64,000 nt of DNA from the NCBI GenBank assembly GCA_038503075.1, contig JBCAML010000017.1:1178001-1242000 (forward strand), written 5' to 3'. Source of the DNA: Gyromitra esculenta (taxonomy: Eukaryota > Ascomycota > Pezizomycetes > Pezizales > Discinaceae). Shown here piece by piece: positions 1 through 10,955 of this stretch. Each line of letters starts with the position of its first letter. Position 1 is the stretch's first letter. A program made the translations under genes and the position numbers. The notes below the pieces were generated by a model. The model had not been told where the DNA came from and ran no database searches. It saw nothing but the letters and a program-made list of their open reading frames with translations.

Positions 1-922
1 TGCCTGACCCGGATAAGTTCAATGGGTCTCGCGATAAGCTCCCTGGGTTTGTTCTACAACTCAGGTCAAAACTCTCGGTCAACGCCGATCGCTTCTCCAA
101 CAGCAACAATATGATATTGTATGCTATTAGCCGCCTCGAGGGAGCCGCCCTCGAACAAGTTCGCCACTCCGTCCTTCCTGACGGAACTACCACATGGAAC
201 TCAGCCGCCGATCTGATCACCGCCCTAGAAACAGCCTTCGGCGACCCCGACCCTCTCGGTACTGCCCGCCGTGAGCTGCACCAACTCCGTCAGGGTAAGC
301 GAGATTTCTCTGCCTATTTAGCAGACTTTCAAAGAATTATGGGACGCCTCAATTACGACGAATCTGCAAAGAATGATGCCCTAGAGTATGGAATGTCGGA
401 CGAGCTGAAAGAGGCCGTGTAACTGTCGCCGACTTCCCCACTACCTTCCCTTCCCTCTGTGCCTTCCTCCTTCGTCTCGATAACCGTATCCGAGCAAGAG
501 AAGAAAAGAAGAATATCGCCTGCAACACCATGGGACAGTTTTCCGCTCCCGCCGCGACCCCTGCCTCTTTCGTCCCCGCTTCCTCATCCTTCGCGCCCGG
601 AGGACTCGCCCCCATGGATCTTTCCTTCGGACGGACTTCTACTTCTCACCCTGCCTCCGAACAGCGCTATGTTCAGGTTAACGGAAGAAGAAAACTGTCT
701 CCCGAAGAAAAAAGATGGAGACAGACCAACAACCGCTGCCTGTTTTGCGCTGGAGAAGGACATATCTTCTCCAACTGCCCCTCCGCCTTGAAACGCCCCG
801 CGATGAGGGGAGCTGTCACCAACGCCGCCGCCCTTCCCCCTGCTCCTTTCGTGTTTCCCCCACCCCTACCGCCTCGTTTTCCTGTCTTTGATGCAGCAGA
901 CTCAGTTGAGTCTTTAAACTAG
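1..922 (+). pseudogene. Gypsy element A: gag, 5'-truncated by window and frameshifted
   Basis: Gag of a Ty3/Gypsy chromovirus, the capsid/nucleocapsid precursor. The window opens inside the gene, at the MPDPDKFNGSR stretch that lies about a third of the way into the intact copy at 6426-7673. The frame from base 3 stops at 420-422, where the intact copies read EAVVTVAD; one base is missing near 418, and the protein resumes in the next frame from about 420 to 922. The CCHC zinc knuckle CLFCAGEGHIFSNC (C-X2-C-X4-H-X4-C) is encoded near 738-780 in the second frame. It ends with the TAG at 920-922, directly behind a slippery heptamer. The frameshift makes this copy defective. Confidence 0.9.
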
Positions 923-957
923 TTCAACCAGAGTCGCCTAGTGACCCTGCTCTGGTT
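913..957 (+). promoter_or_regulatory. -1 ribosomal frameshift signal, element A
   Basis: TTTAAAC at 913-919 is positioned in the gag frame as T TTA AAC followed at once by the gag stop TAG (920-922). Slipping back one base puts the ribosome in the pol frame, which is open from here into the protease. Six bases after the heptamer an inverted repeat AACCAGAG (926-933) / CTCTGGTT (950-957) forms a stem. The loop can fold into a smaller hairpin GTCGC/GTGAC. The same layout is at 6391-6435 and 15984-16028, with a compensated stem change in the latter. Function is inferred. Confidence 0.82.
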
Positions 958-3900
958 CATTTTTCTCCTTTGTCAGCGTTCTCTATTTCTGGATTTTCAG
1001 TGTCGGATGTGTGTGTGGAGGATAATTTGGATGGGGAACATTTTGTAGTTTCATATAGCCTTTCCCACCAAAATAAAGTCATAAAAACACACGCACTTCT
1101 TGACACTGGAGCCTCAGGGTTCGCTTTCATTGATGAAAACTTCGTGTGTCACCATTCTCTGCCATTATCTCCCCTTAAAACCCCTCGCCAATTAGAAGTC
1201 ATTGATGGCCGAACAATTGCCTCGGGAGATATCACCAACCTTTGTTACCTGGAGCTTTCCATCCAACAACACAACGAGAAAGCTCCCTTCTTTGTTACCA
1301 AGCTATGCCATTATCCTCCAGTACTTGGTATTCCTTGGATAAACCTCCATGATGTTCATCTACAATTTGCCAATAAAAGCATCGAATTTAACTCTAAATT
1401 CTGCACCACCCATTGCGCCCCAAAACAATCTATTGTTTCCGCCGCCGCCATTCCCCCCCCCGCTAGATTGAACGCCGCCTTTATCAACGCAGCTAGCTTC
1501 CGCATGCTTGCCAGAAAAAAGGGGATCCAGGTATATTCGATGTCCCTCTACAAGATTAATAAAGTCCTCGATAGTAAGACTACGAAAGAGGAGTGGAAAA
1601 AACGAATACCCACTGAATATCACGAGTACCTGAATATGTTCGATAAAACCAAAGCCCAAGGAATCCCCCCCGTCGCCCATACGATCATAAAATCATACTC
1701 CAAGAGGGCAAAGAACCACCGTTTGGTCCACTCTACGGTATGTCACGAGATGAACTTCTAGTTCTAAAGAAATACATCGAGGACAACTTAGAAAAGGGCT
1801 TTATTCGCGCTAGTTCTTCATCCGCCGGCTCTCCCGTCCTCTTTGCCGCAAAACCTGATGGCTCTCTACGCCTTTGCGTAGACTACCGAGGCCTCAATGC
1901 CCTCACCGTCAAAGACCGTTATACTTCCCCGCTCATCAAAGAAACCCTCGACCGCCTCGCTAAAGCACAATGGTATTCCAAACTAGACCTCAGAGACGGA
2001 TTCCACCAAATCCGCATCGCAGAGGGAGAAGAATGGAAAACTGCTTTTAGGACTCGATATGGTCTTTATGAATACATGGTGATGCCATTCGGCCTCACTA
2101 ATGCCCCCGGTACCTTTCAGCGCTTCGTCAATGATTCTCTTCGAGAATACTTGGACCTCTTTTGCACAGCATATCTCAACGATATCCTTATCTATAGCGA
2201 TACCCTTGCAGAACATAAGATACACGTCCGACAAGTCCTCGATGCCCTGAAGACCAATAACATTCTTCTCAAACCCGAGAAGTGTGAATTCCACGTCCAA
2301 TCCATAAAATATCTTGGATTGATCCTTACACCTGAAGGGATCAAAATGGACGAAGACAAACTCAAAGCCGTACGAGATTGGAACCGCCCAAAATGCATCA
2401 AAGATGTTCAAGCCTTCCTCGGTTTCGCAAACTTCTACCGAAGGTTTATTCTAGGATTTTCTCGCCTTGCTGCCCCTCTCACTGCCTTCACAAAAAAAGG
2501 CATCACTTTCGAATGGACTGTCGAAGCTGAACTGGCATTCGAAGCTCTAAAAGACGCCTTTACCAAGGCCCCCGTACTCATACATTTCGACCCTCGAAAA
2601 AAGATCTTTGTGGAGTCCGATGCCTCCGACTTCGTCTCCGGTGGTGTTCTTTCCCAATTCGACGACAATGGTGTACTTCATCCCGTGGCCTTTTTCTCCA
2701 AGAAACATTCACCAGCTGAATGTAACTATGAGATTTACGATAAGGAACTTCTAGCTATTATCCGTTGTTTTGAGGAATGGAGACCAGAACTTGAAGGCTC
2801 CGAGTTACCAATTTCTGTTATTACTGATCATAAAAATTTAGAATATTTTATGACCACTAAGCAACTCAACCGAAGACAGGTTAGATGGGCAGAATATCTC
2901 TCGCGATTTGACTTCGTGATCACCTATCGTCCAGGAGTACAAGGAGGAAAGCCGGACGCTCTAACTCGGAGATCAGGAGATCTCCCTGAAGAAGGGGATG
3001 AAAGACTACAACACCAACACCAAGTAGTCTTGAAGGGAAAGAATTTAGATCCCAAGCTGAGTTTGTTTTCGGGTTCTTTATCAAATGAACCCGCTGAATT
3101 GGATGCCCCCCTCGAGACGTTAATGAACCAGGGATATATTGCTGATCTGTTCCCACAAAAAATCCTTTTAGCTCTCAAGAATGGAGAACGACAATCCAAG
3201 GAGATTACTTTAGGCGACTGTACTGAGAAAAATGGACACCTCTTCTATCGGCAAAAGCTCTATATCCCTGATCATGACCCTCTCCGCCTCTTAATCCTGC
3301 AAAGATATCATGATGCCCCCTCTGCTGGCCACCCGGGACGCGAAAAATCCTTCGAACTCATCTCCAGGCAATTCTATTGGCCTAAAATGAGAGAATACAT
3401 TGGACGATATACCCGAAATTGCCACACCTGTTGACGAGCAAAGCCCAATACACTTGGTACCCATGGCGTTCTCAAGCCCCTTCCAATTCCCAATCGTCCC
3501 TGGGAAGAATTATCGATGGATTTCGTTACTGGTCTCCCCAAATCCGACGGCTTTGATGCAATAATGGTGGTAGTAGATAGATTATCAAAAATGCGACACC
3601 TGATCCCCTGCATTTCATGGATGGTTGTTGTATTGTTAGATTAAGTTGTATGAGTGTTTGGTTGCATTGTTTTGTTGTTTTTTCGATATGTTTCCCCTGG
3701 TTTCCTTTACAATGAGTCATACGTTTGTCATCAGAAAGGTGGATTGCGAGTATATAAGCGAAGGGATTCCCCCCCTTGTTGTACTTTTTCTTTCTCTTTC
3801 CTTAAGCAACGTCTTCTATTGTACACTTTCGTATTTTACAAATACAAACCTCGGTTATACCTCATAACCTTCGCTGTCGCTGCCCTCAAGTTCTTATACT

Positions 3901-5014
3901 TGAAATTCTCGTAGAGCCTGTGGAATCCCGTGAACACTCTCGTCGCTCGGTTCTTTATTCAAGTAGCACTGCTCATCTCGGGGGATACCTGAGAGCTTGA
4001 TAGAAAACCTCGCTCCTTGAGAATGCAATACCACCGTCAACGCTGAACAAACGGCAGAACTCTATCTTCAAAATGTCTGGAAGCTCCAAGGATTACCTTC
4101 CCATATTACTTCTGATAGAGGAACGCAATTTACCGCCAAGTTTTGGAAACACCTCTGCCAGCGTTTGAACATTTCTGCTCGTATGTCAACGTCATTTCAC
4201 CCAGAAACGGATGGTCAAACCGAGCGCCTCAACGCCGTTATGGAACAGTATCTTCGTTGCTATGTTTCTTACCAACAAGACGACTGGGTGAAATGGTTAC
4301 CAATCGCTGAGTTCGCTGCCAATAACCAGGAATCAGCCAGTACTAAAGCCACACCTTTTTTCGCCAACTATGGCTACCACCCTCGTTTTGATACTTCTGT
4401 CGTTTCCAATGATCGTTCCCCACAGACCCTTGACGCCAACCTCTTTGCTCTGAAGATGGAAGAACTTAGAGACTTCCTCCGAATACAGATGAGAACAGCT
4501 CAAGACATTTTCGAGACCAGTACCAACCGACACCGTACCCCTGCTCCCTCATTTAAAATCAATGACCAAGTCTTCGTGTCCATGAAGAATATGAGGACAA
4601 CTAGGAATTCGAGGAAGTTAGACTGGAAATGGAGTGGCCCCTTTTCTGTGAAAAGGATAATATCTGCGCATGCCTATGAAATTGACCTTCCAAGATCAAT
4701 GAAATATCACCCTGTGTTCCACGTCTCGTTGATCAAAGCAACTCCCATGGACCCAATCCCCCGGCCAACTTATTCAACCGCCTCCCTCTATCCAAGTTAA
4801 TAATCACGAAGAATATCTTGTCGAAGATATACTGGACTCTCGCCTCCATCGGAGAAGACTCCAATACTTAGTCGAATGGACAGGGTATGCTTTGCCCACA
4901 TGGGAACCAGCAGAATACCACGAAGGGACAGAGGCAGTAGATGTTTTCCACCTACGCTATCCGCATAAGCCGAAGAAGGGCCTAACTAGTGTTCGCAGGA
5001 GCTCACGACTATAA
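920..5014 (+). pseudogene. Gypsy element A: pol (protease-RT-RNaseH-integrase-chromodomain), multiply broken
   Basis: Polyprotein of the chromovirus in fragments. Visible in order: aspartic protease DTGAS (about 1105), reverse transcriptase from about 1740, RNase H (FVESDASD near 2610), zinc HHCC of integrase (HHCC region near 3310-3430), the DDE core, and a C-terminal chromodomain (about 4810-4960). Lesions: a one-base shift near 1670, a CGA to TGA type stop at 3432-3434 in the last Cys pair of the zinc domain, a 410-bp solo LTR at 3613-4022, and another one-base shift near 4770. The RT catalytic motif, AYLDDILIY in the intact copy, reads AYLNDILIY here, so the first catalytic Asp of the pair is lost. 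The copy cannot be autonomous. Confidence 0.92.
3613..4022 (+). mobile_element. Solo LTR, Gypsy family 1, inserted in pol of element A
   Basis: A 410-bp family-1 LTR beginning TTTCATGGATGG and ending CTCCTTGAGA, in the same orientation as element A. It interrupts the pol sequence exactly: the base run CCCCTGCA continues after the LTR as ATACCACCGTC, as in the uninterrupted copy at 8450. The 5-bp flanks are CTGCA (3608-3612) and ATGCA (4023-4027), a target duplication with one substitution. TATA-like GTATATAAG lies near 3750, and TTAAGCAACGTCTTC, the segment matching the primer-binding site, near 3800. A solo LTR forms by LTR-LTR recombination. Confidence 0.93.
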
Positions 5015-5026
5015 GGGAGGGGGTAC

Positions 5027-5439
5027 TTTCGTGGATGGTTGTCGTATTGTTTGGTTAGTTGTATGGGTGTTTAGTTGCGGTTGCTTTGTTGTTTGTTCTA
5101 TACGGTTCCCTTGGTTTCCTTTACAATGAGTCATACGTTTGTCATCAGGGAGATGGATTATGAGTATATAAGCGAAGGGATTCCCCCTCTTGTTGTACTT
5201 TTCCTTATTCTTTCTTTAAGCAATGTCTTCTATTGTACACTCTTGTATTCTACAAATACAAACCTCGGTTATACCTCATAACCTTACGCTGTCGCCGTTC
5301 TCAAGTCCTCTATACTTGACCCCTCCGTAGAGCCTGTGGAATCTCGTAAACACTCTTGTCGCTTAGTTTTCTCTTCAAGTAGCACTGCTTATCTCGGGGG
5401 ATACCTGAGAGCTTGGAGACAAAACCTCGCCCCTTGAGA
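5027..5439 (+). mobile_element. 3' LTR of Gypsy element A (family 1)
   Basis: A 413-bp LTR starting TTTCGTGGATGG right after the polypurine tract AAGGGAGGGGGTAC at 5013-5026, and ending CCCTTGAGA. Immediately after it (5440) the sequence continues in the middle of the pol gene of element D on the opposite strand. The LTR end is therefore the boundary of A's insertion into D. The expected second copy of the target site GGTGA (5440-5444) and A's 5' LTR lie left of the window. Confidence 0.92.
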
Positions 5440-6435
5440 GGTGAGGGCATTGAGGCCACGGTAGTCCACGCACAGACGAAGGGATCCGTCAGGTTTGGCA
5501 GCGAAGAGGACTGGGGAGCCGGCAGAAGAAGAACTTGCACGGATAAAGCCTTTTTCCAGATTGTCTTCGATGTATTTTTTCAAGACCAGAAGTTCATCGC
5601 GAGACATACCATAGAGAGGTCCAAACGGTGGTTCTTTGCCTTCTTGCAGGGTGATTTTATGATCGTAGGGTCGACGAGGGGGGAGTCCTTGAGCTTTAGC
5701 CTTGTCGAACATGTCCAGGTACTTGTGATACTCAGCAGGTATTCTTTGTCTCCATTCCTCTTTAGTGGTTTTGCTATCGAGGACTCTGTTTATCTCATAT
5801 AGAGACATTGAGTAGACTTGAATACCCTTTTTTCTGGCAAGCATGCGGAAACTGGCGGCACCGATAAAGGCGGCGTTGAGCTTAGTCGGGGGCGGGATGG
5901 CGGCGACGGAAACAATAGGTTGTTTGGGAGCACAATGGGTGGTGCAGAATTCAGAGTTGAATTCAATGCTTTTATTGGCGAATTGTAGGTGGACGTCATG
6001 GAGTTTCATCCACGGGATACCGAGCACTAGGGGGTAATGTCCTAGTTTGGTGACGAAGAAGGGAGCTTTCTCGTTGTGTTGTTGGATAGAAAGCTCTAAG
6101 TGACAAAGGTTGGTGATATCTCCCGAGGCAATTGTTCGGCCGTCAATGACTTCTAATTGGCGGGGAGTTTTAAGGGGAGACAATGGTAGGGAATGGTGAC
6201 GCACAAAGTTTTCATCAATGAAAGCGAACCCTGAGGCTCCAGTGTCAAGAAGTGCGTGTGTTTTTATAACTTTATTTTGGTGGGAAAGGCTACATGAAAC
6301 TACAAAATGTTCCCCATCCAAATTATCCTCCACACACACATCCGACACTGAGAACCCAGAAATAGAGAACGCTGACAAAGGAAAAAATGAAACCAGAGCA
6401 GGGTCACATGGCGACTCTGGTTGAACTAGTTTAAA
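5440..6435 (-). pseudogene. Gypsy element D: N-terminal part of pol, cut by insertion of element A
   Basis: Minus-strand pol of a second chromovirus copy, entered by -1 frameshift from gag at 6435-6429. It encodes the aspartic protease (LLDTGASGFAFID) and the start of reverse transcriptase ([26 protein letters not shown] region), intact as far as it goes. It stops abruptly at DYRGLNALT because element A's 3' LTR begins at the next base. The remaining two thirds should lie to the left of the window beyond A. There is no ATG at the protease start (the first in-frame candidate there is TTG), consistent with expression as Gag-Pol. Confidence 0.9.
6391..6435 (-). promoter_or_regulatory. -1 ribosomal frameshift signal, element D
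   Basis: On the minus strand TTTAAAC (6435-6429) directly precedes the gag stop TAG (6428-6426). It is followed by the inverted repeat AACCAGAG (6422-6415) / CTCTGGTT (6398-6391). Stem arms are the same as in element A, while the hairpin loop differs (CAT instead of CTA), so the paired parts are kept and the loop drifts. Confidence 0.82.
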
Positions 6436-7673
6436 GACTCAACTGAGTCTGCTGCATCGAAGGCGGAAAAACGAGGTGGCAAAGGCGGTGGAAAGACAGA
6501 GGAAGCTGGAGGAGCAGCGGGGGCATTAGTAGCGGCTCCCCTCATGGTAGGGCGTTTGGAGGCGGAGGGGCAGTTGGAGAAGATGTGTCCTTCTCCCGCG
6601 CAGAACAGACAGCGGTTGTTGGTTTGTCTCCATGTTTTTTCTTCGGGCGATAATTTTCTTCTCCCGTTGATCTGAACATAGCGTTGTTCAGGAGCAGGGC
6701 GGGAGGTAGAGGTTCGACCGAAGGATAGGTCCATGGGGACAAGCCCTCCTGGGGCGAAGGATGAGGAGGCAGGGGTGAAGGCAGCGGGGGCGGCAGCGGG
6801 AGCGGTGAACTGTCCCATGGTGTTACGGGCATTGTTCTTCTTCTCCTCTCTTCTTGCTCGGATACGGTTATCCAAGCGGAGGAGGAAGGCACAGAGAGAG
6901 GGGAAGGTAGTGGGGAAGTCGGCTACGGTCACTACGGCTTCCTTTAGCTCGTCCGACATTCCGAATTCCAAGGCATCGTTCTTTGCTGACTCGTCGTAGT
7001 TCAATCGTCCCATGATTCGCTGAAAGTCGGCAAGGTAAGCAGAGAAGTCTCGCTTCCCTTGTCGGAGTTGGTGTAGCTCGCGACGAGCTGTTCCGAGTGG
7101 GTCGGGGTCTCCGAAGGCGGTTTCCAGGGCGGTGATCAATTCGGCGGCGTTGTTCCAGGTAGTAGTCCCGTCAGGGAGGACAGAGTGGCGGATCTGCTCG
7201 AGGGCGGCTCCCTCAAGGCGGCTGATAGCATACAATATCATATTGTTGCTATTGGAGAAGCGGTCGGCGTTAACCGAGAGTTTTGATCTGAGTTGCAAAA
7301 CAAACCCAGGAAGTTTATCGCGAGACCCATTGAATTTATCTGGGTCAGGCATCTTATCCGAGCGTCCTCCTTGAGTGTGAGCAGGAGGGGGTGGTGGCGA
7401 TGGTGCGGGTGGTGGGGGGACGACATTTTGGAGGCGGGCGATTTCCGCTTCGGCTGCCTGCAACTGTGATTGGCAGGTATTGAACCTAGCGGTCATGTTG
7501 TTCCTTTCTTGAGTGGCTTCCTCAAGTTGTAGGTCTGCGTAGGTGAGGTTGTCTACTCGCTGTTGGTAGTGCGAGCGGATTTCCTCGTAGGCGGAGGCGA
7601 GGTCGGCATTGGCGGCGGCTTGGAAATTCTCAAAAGTGGGGAAGGTCCAGGGGGCGGGAGCGGGGTTGCTCAT
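6426..7673 (-). CDS. Gypsy element D: Gag polyprotein (intact)
   Basis: Retrotransposon Gag of 415 aa if started at the ATG at 7673 (MSNPAPAPWTF). An in-frame ATG further upstream at 7736 lies inside the LTR and is unlikely to be used. Layout: an N-terminal helical segment rich in Ala/Gln/Glu, a Pro-rich linker (PPPPAPSPPPPP), a capsid-like core (LPGFVLQLRSKLSVNADRF through QGKRDFSAYLADFQRIMGRL), a Pro/Ala spacer, then a single CCHC zinc knuckle CLFCAGEGHIFSNC near the C-terminus. It ends at TAG 6428-6426 behind the slippery site. About 86 percent similar by eye to the Gag of element C. Confidence 0.93.
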   Translation of the reverse strand: MSNPAPAPWTFPTFENFQAAANADLASAYEEIRSHYQQRVDNLTYADLQLEEATQERNNMTARFNTCQSQLQAAEAEIARLQNVVPPPPAPSPPPPPAHTQGGRSDKMPDPDKFNGSRDKLPGFVLQLRSKLSVNADRFSNSNNMILYAISRLEGAALEQIRHSVLPDGTTTWNNAAELITALETAFGDPDPLGTARRELHQLRQGKRDFSAYLADFQRIMGRLNYDESAKNDALEFGMSDELKEAVVTVADFPTTFPSLCAFLLRLDNRIRARREEKKNNARNTMGQFTAPAAAPAAFTPASSSFAPGGLVPMDLSFGRTSTSRPAPEQRYVQINGRRKLSPEEKTWRQTNNRCLFCAGEGHIFSNCPSASKRPTMRGAATNAPAAPPASSVFPPPLPPRFSAFDAADSVESLN

Positions 7674-7730
7674 GGTGACGTTGGAAATAGACGAGTATTG
7701 GTAGAGGGTGTAGATAGGGAAGCAACGTAA

Positions 7731-8141
7731 TCTCAAGGAGCGGGAATTTCGTCAAGCTCTCAGGTATCCCCCGAGATAAGCAGTGCTACTTGAACGAGAA
7801 ACCAACGACAGGAGAAGGTACGAAGATTCTACAGGCTCTACTAATGGTTCAAGTTATGATGACTTGAAGGCGGCGACAGCGGAAGATTACGAGGTGTAAC
7901 CTGAGTTTGTATTTGCGAGATACAGTGAGTGTACAATAGAAGACGTTGCTTAAAGAAAGAAGAAGGAAAAGTACAAGATAAGGGGAACCCCTTCGCTTTA
8001 TATACCACGTTCCAACCCTTTCGATGACAAAGACATGACTCATTGTAACGAATAACCCATAGAAACACAAAGAACACCAACGAAATCCGACAACCATGTA
8101 CCCATGTACCTAACCGATCAACATAACAACCATCCATGAAA
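7731..8141 (-). mobile_element. 5' LTR of Gypsy element D (family 1) with self-complementary PBS
   Basis: A 411-bp LTR on the minus strand. Its start (8141) abuts the pol gene of element E; CAACG at 8142-8146 is the predicted target site, whose partner lies outside the window. Its end (CTTGAGA, 7731) is followed by TT and ACGTTGCTT (7728-7720). This is complementary to AAGCAACGT in the LTR itself rather than to a tRNA 3' end (no TGG). A TATA-like TATATAAAGC box lies near 7998-8007. Confidence 0.9.
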
Positions 8142-9440
8142 CAACGACATCATGATGCCCCCTCAGCTGGTCACCCAGGACGTGAAAAATCCTTCGAGCT
8201 CATTTCAAGGCATTTTTACTGGCCAAAGATGAGAGAGTATATTGGACGTTATACGCGGAATTGTCATACCTGTCGACGAGCAAAACCAAGCACTCTCGGC
8301 ACCCAAGGCGTCCTGAAACCACTCCCAATCCCTAATCGCCCCTGGGAAGAGCTATCAATGGACTTCGTTACCGGCCTCCCAGAATCCAACGGCTTTGATG
8401 CTATTATGGTTGTGGTAGATCGACTCTCGAAGATGCGGCACCTTATCCCGTGTAATACAACTGTCAACGCCGAGCAAACAGCCGAACTCTATCTCCAAAA
8501 CGTATGGAAACTTCACGGACTACCTTCCCATATCACCTCCGATAGAGGAACGCAGTTCACCGCTAGGTTTTGGAAATATCTCTGTCAACGTCTTAACATT
8601 TCCGCCCGTATGTCAACGTCCTTTCACCCGGAAACGGATGGTCAAACCGAGCGTCTCAATGCTGTCATGGAGCAATATCTTCGTTGCTATGTTTCGTACC
8701 AACAAGATGACTGGGCTAAATGGTTACCCATTGCCGAGTTCGCTGCTAACAACCAGGAATCGGCCAGTACTAAGGCCACCCCCTTTTTCGCCAATTACGG
8801 TTATCATCCTCGCTTTGACACTTCCATCGTCCCTAACGACCGTTCCCCGCAAACCCTTGATGCCAACCTCTTTGCTTCAAAGATGGAAGAACTTAGAGAC
8901 TTCCTTCGAATGCAGATGAGAACGGCCCAAGATGTTCACGAGACTAGTACCAATCGATACCGTACTCCTGCCCCTTCGTTCAAAGTCGATGACCGAGTCT
9001 TCGTGTCCATGAAGAATATGAGGACCACCAGGAATTCGAGGAAACTAGATTGGAAATGGAGTGGCCCCTTTCCTATAAAAAGGATAATCTCGGCATACGC
9101 CTACGAAATAGACCTGCCAATATCAATGAAATACCATCCGGTATTTCATGTTTCACTAATCCGAGCAGCTCCTACCGACCCGCTCCCTGGTCAGATTATT
9201 CCGCCGCCCCCCCCTGTTCAAGTTAATGACCACGAGGAATATCTCATCGAAAATATATTGGATTCTCGCCTCCATCGGGGAAGACTTCAATATTTGGTTG
9301 AATGGACGGGGTATGCTTTGCCTACATGGGAACCTGCGGAGTATCACGAAGAAACGGAGGCAGTAGACGCGTTTCACCAAAGATATCCGAGTAAGCCGAA
9401 GGAAGGTCTGGTTAGTGTTCGCAGGAGCTCACGGCTATAA
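8142..9440 (+). pseudogene. Gypsy element E: C-terminal pol (integrase and chromodomain), 5'-truncated by element D
   Basis: Plus-strand reading frame covering the integrase zinc domain (HHDAPSAGH and CHTC), the DDE core (FVTGLP, ITSDRGTQFT and FHPETDGQTE segments), and a chromodomain (EYLIENILDSRL through QYLVEWTGYALPTWEPAEYHEE). It ends in RRSSRL and TAA. The frame is intact over its whole length but begins in mid-protein, at the codon for Gln of LQRHHD, exactly where D's 5' LTR ends. E is therefore the oldest of the three stacked copies; its 5' LTR, gag and RT should be left of the window. Confidence 0.92.
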
Positions 9441-9452
9441 GGGAGGGGGTAC

Positions 9453-9863
9453 TTTCATGGATGGTCGTTGTGTTGTTCGGTTAAGTGGTATAGGCGTTTT
9501 GTTGTGTTGCTTTGTTAATCGTTCTATATGTTTCCCTCGGTTTCCTTTACAATGAGTCATACGTTTGTCATCAAAGAGGTGGATTATGAGTATATAAGCG
9601 AAGGGATTTCCCCTCTTGTTGTACCTTTTCCTTTCTTTCCTTAAGCAACGTCTTCTATTGTACACTCACAGTATTCTACGAATATAAACTCGGGTTACAC
9701 CTCGTAATCCTTCGCCGTCGCCGTCTTCAAGTTATCATAGCTTGAACCATTGGTAGAGCCTGTAGAATCTTCGCACTCTCTCTAGTCGTTGGTTTCTCGT
9801 TCAAGTAGCACTGCTTATCTCGGGGGATACCTGAGAGCTTGACGAAAATCTCGCTCCTTGAGA
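9453..9863 (+). mobile_element. 3' LTR of Gypsy element E (family 1)
   Basis: A 411-bp LTR following the polypurine tract AAGGGAGGGGGTAC, starting TTTCATGGATGG and ending GCTCCTTGAGA. GTTAC at 9864-9868 is the predicted right target duplication. Contains the TATATAAGCG box near 9590 and TTAAGCAACGTCTTC near 9642. Confidence 0.92.
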
Positions 9864-9922
9864 GTTACGACTTGAGTTCGCTTATGATGCACACATATGG
9901 ACTAGCGTTCAATCCCCGACCA

Positions 9923-10754
9923 TGTCGGTTATTATTAATCTTGGTTGATTATTAATAAGATTCAGATTGGATGTTTGGTTTCCTTGTGTCATCAATGGCC
10001 GACTCTTTCGATCGACACTTCCCCGATTCGCTTATACGTTGCGTCGCCGGTTAATTCCGACAATCACGCCATACGATAATGAGAGGGGTAGGAGCGAAGG
10101 AAAGCGTTTCAGGGTCTATGGGATTTCTTCATGTTAGTTCATGTTATTACATAGTCTTTGTATTCGACGCTTGACTACTATAAGTAGTCCAGTGTTCTAC
10201 CGTTGAGAAGGGTCTTCTTCCTGATCATTAGCGACGAAGAACGAGCCTTATCAATATTATATTGTATAGCTTAGCGGTATACGACTTTCATTCATACTCT
10301 CAAGGTCCTGCGTTCGTTTCATCTTCAAGTAATACTTTCTTCATGCAAAGAATCCTTTATTTCTTCAAGAGACTTTGTTGTTGCTTCACGCGACACGAAC
10401 CTCAAAGTCACGACGCGTCCACAACAGACCTCGTCCTTCCAGAGTGGTTAGACGAAGAGTATATTCGAACGAACACGATACCCAACAAGCAAAGCAAGCG
10501 ATATTCAAACTACACATAGGGCCAAGGACCCTTCAGCGTTAGTTATTAAAACCTTACTATTGGAAGTTCTTCACGGAACTTTGCTCGATCCCTACTTTGA
10601 ACCCTACGGTTATCCTTTAGCGGTTCATAAGAAGCAGTTAGGACTTGCGCCTGTGTATTGTGTTGCGGATAGCAACCGGGCAGGTTATAGCGTCTAGATT
10701 GTTATCTAAAGCTTCTTGGAGATTTCCTGTGCGGTAAGAAGTACCGGTCTTACA
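9923..10754 (+). repeat. LTR-like dispersed repeat R3, copy 1
   Basis: A roughly 830-bp repeat starting TGTCGG and ending CGGTCTTACA (TGT...ACA termini). It is shared with minus-strand copies at 22520-22854 and 53254-54710. A CTACTATAAGTAG box near 10175 looks promoter-like. Its 3' part keeps a reading frame ending NRAGYSV in all three copies. Copy 1 has about 250 bp of different sequence in the middle (about 10262-10519, open for 85 codons). I did not find matching 5-bp flanks, so the LTR (possibly Copia) interpretation is tentative. Confidence 0.55.
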
Positions 10755-10903
10755 TCCGTTTAAATACCCCGCTTTCTCGTAACACAAACAGCCATCTGGC
10801 AACAGCCGAAACATAACCGAAAAACAAAGCCATTATACTCAAAGAAAACCCTTCGTAACTTCCACAACCATCCTAGTCCATTACCCGATTCTTATCCGTG
10901 AAA
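10755..10903 (-). repeat. Fragment of a family-2 LTR
   Basis: The first 150 bp of a family-2 LTR on the minus strand, starting TTTCACGGATAAG at 10903. It includes the GAAAGCGGGGTATTTAA segment found in the complete copies. It is cut off at 10755 where repeat R3 begins, so its remainder was displaced or lost. Confidence 0.75.
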
Positions 10904-10955
10904 CCCTCTATCGTTCTCCATTCTCCATTTTCCATATAACTTATCATCTAAACCC

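Larger units (their letters stand above)
9864..10955. other. Repeat debris between element E and the IS3EU-like element
   Basis: No supported gene. It holds 60 bp of unassigned DNA, an LTR-like repeat (9923-10754), a fragment of a family-2 LTR (10755-10903) and 46 bp of flank ending in the 6-bp target copy AAACCC (10950-10955) of the downstream transposon. Confidence 0.7.

Noticed and set aside
3646..3914. Open frames encoding similar hydrophobic peptides in many places (also 5075, 11188, 51484, 53764)
   Set aside because: All lie inside copies of the family-1 LTR; the frames recur because the LTR does, with no coding evidence.
9907..9922. GTTCAATCCCCGACCA resembles a tRNA T-arm and CCA end
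   Set aside because: No stem pairing and no A box or anticodon arm upstream.
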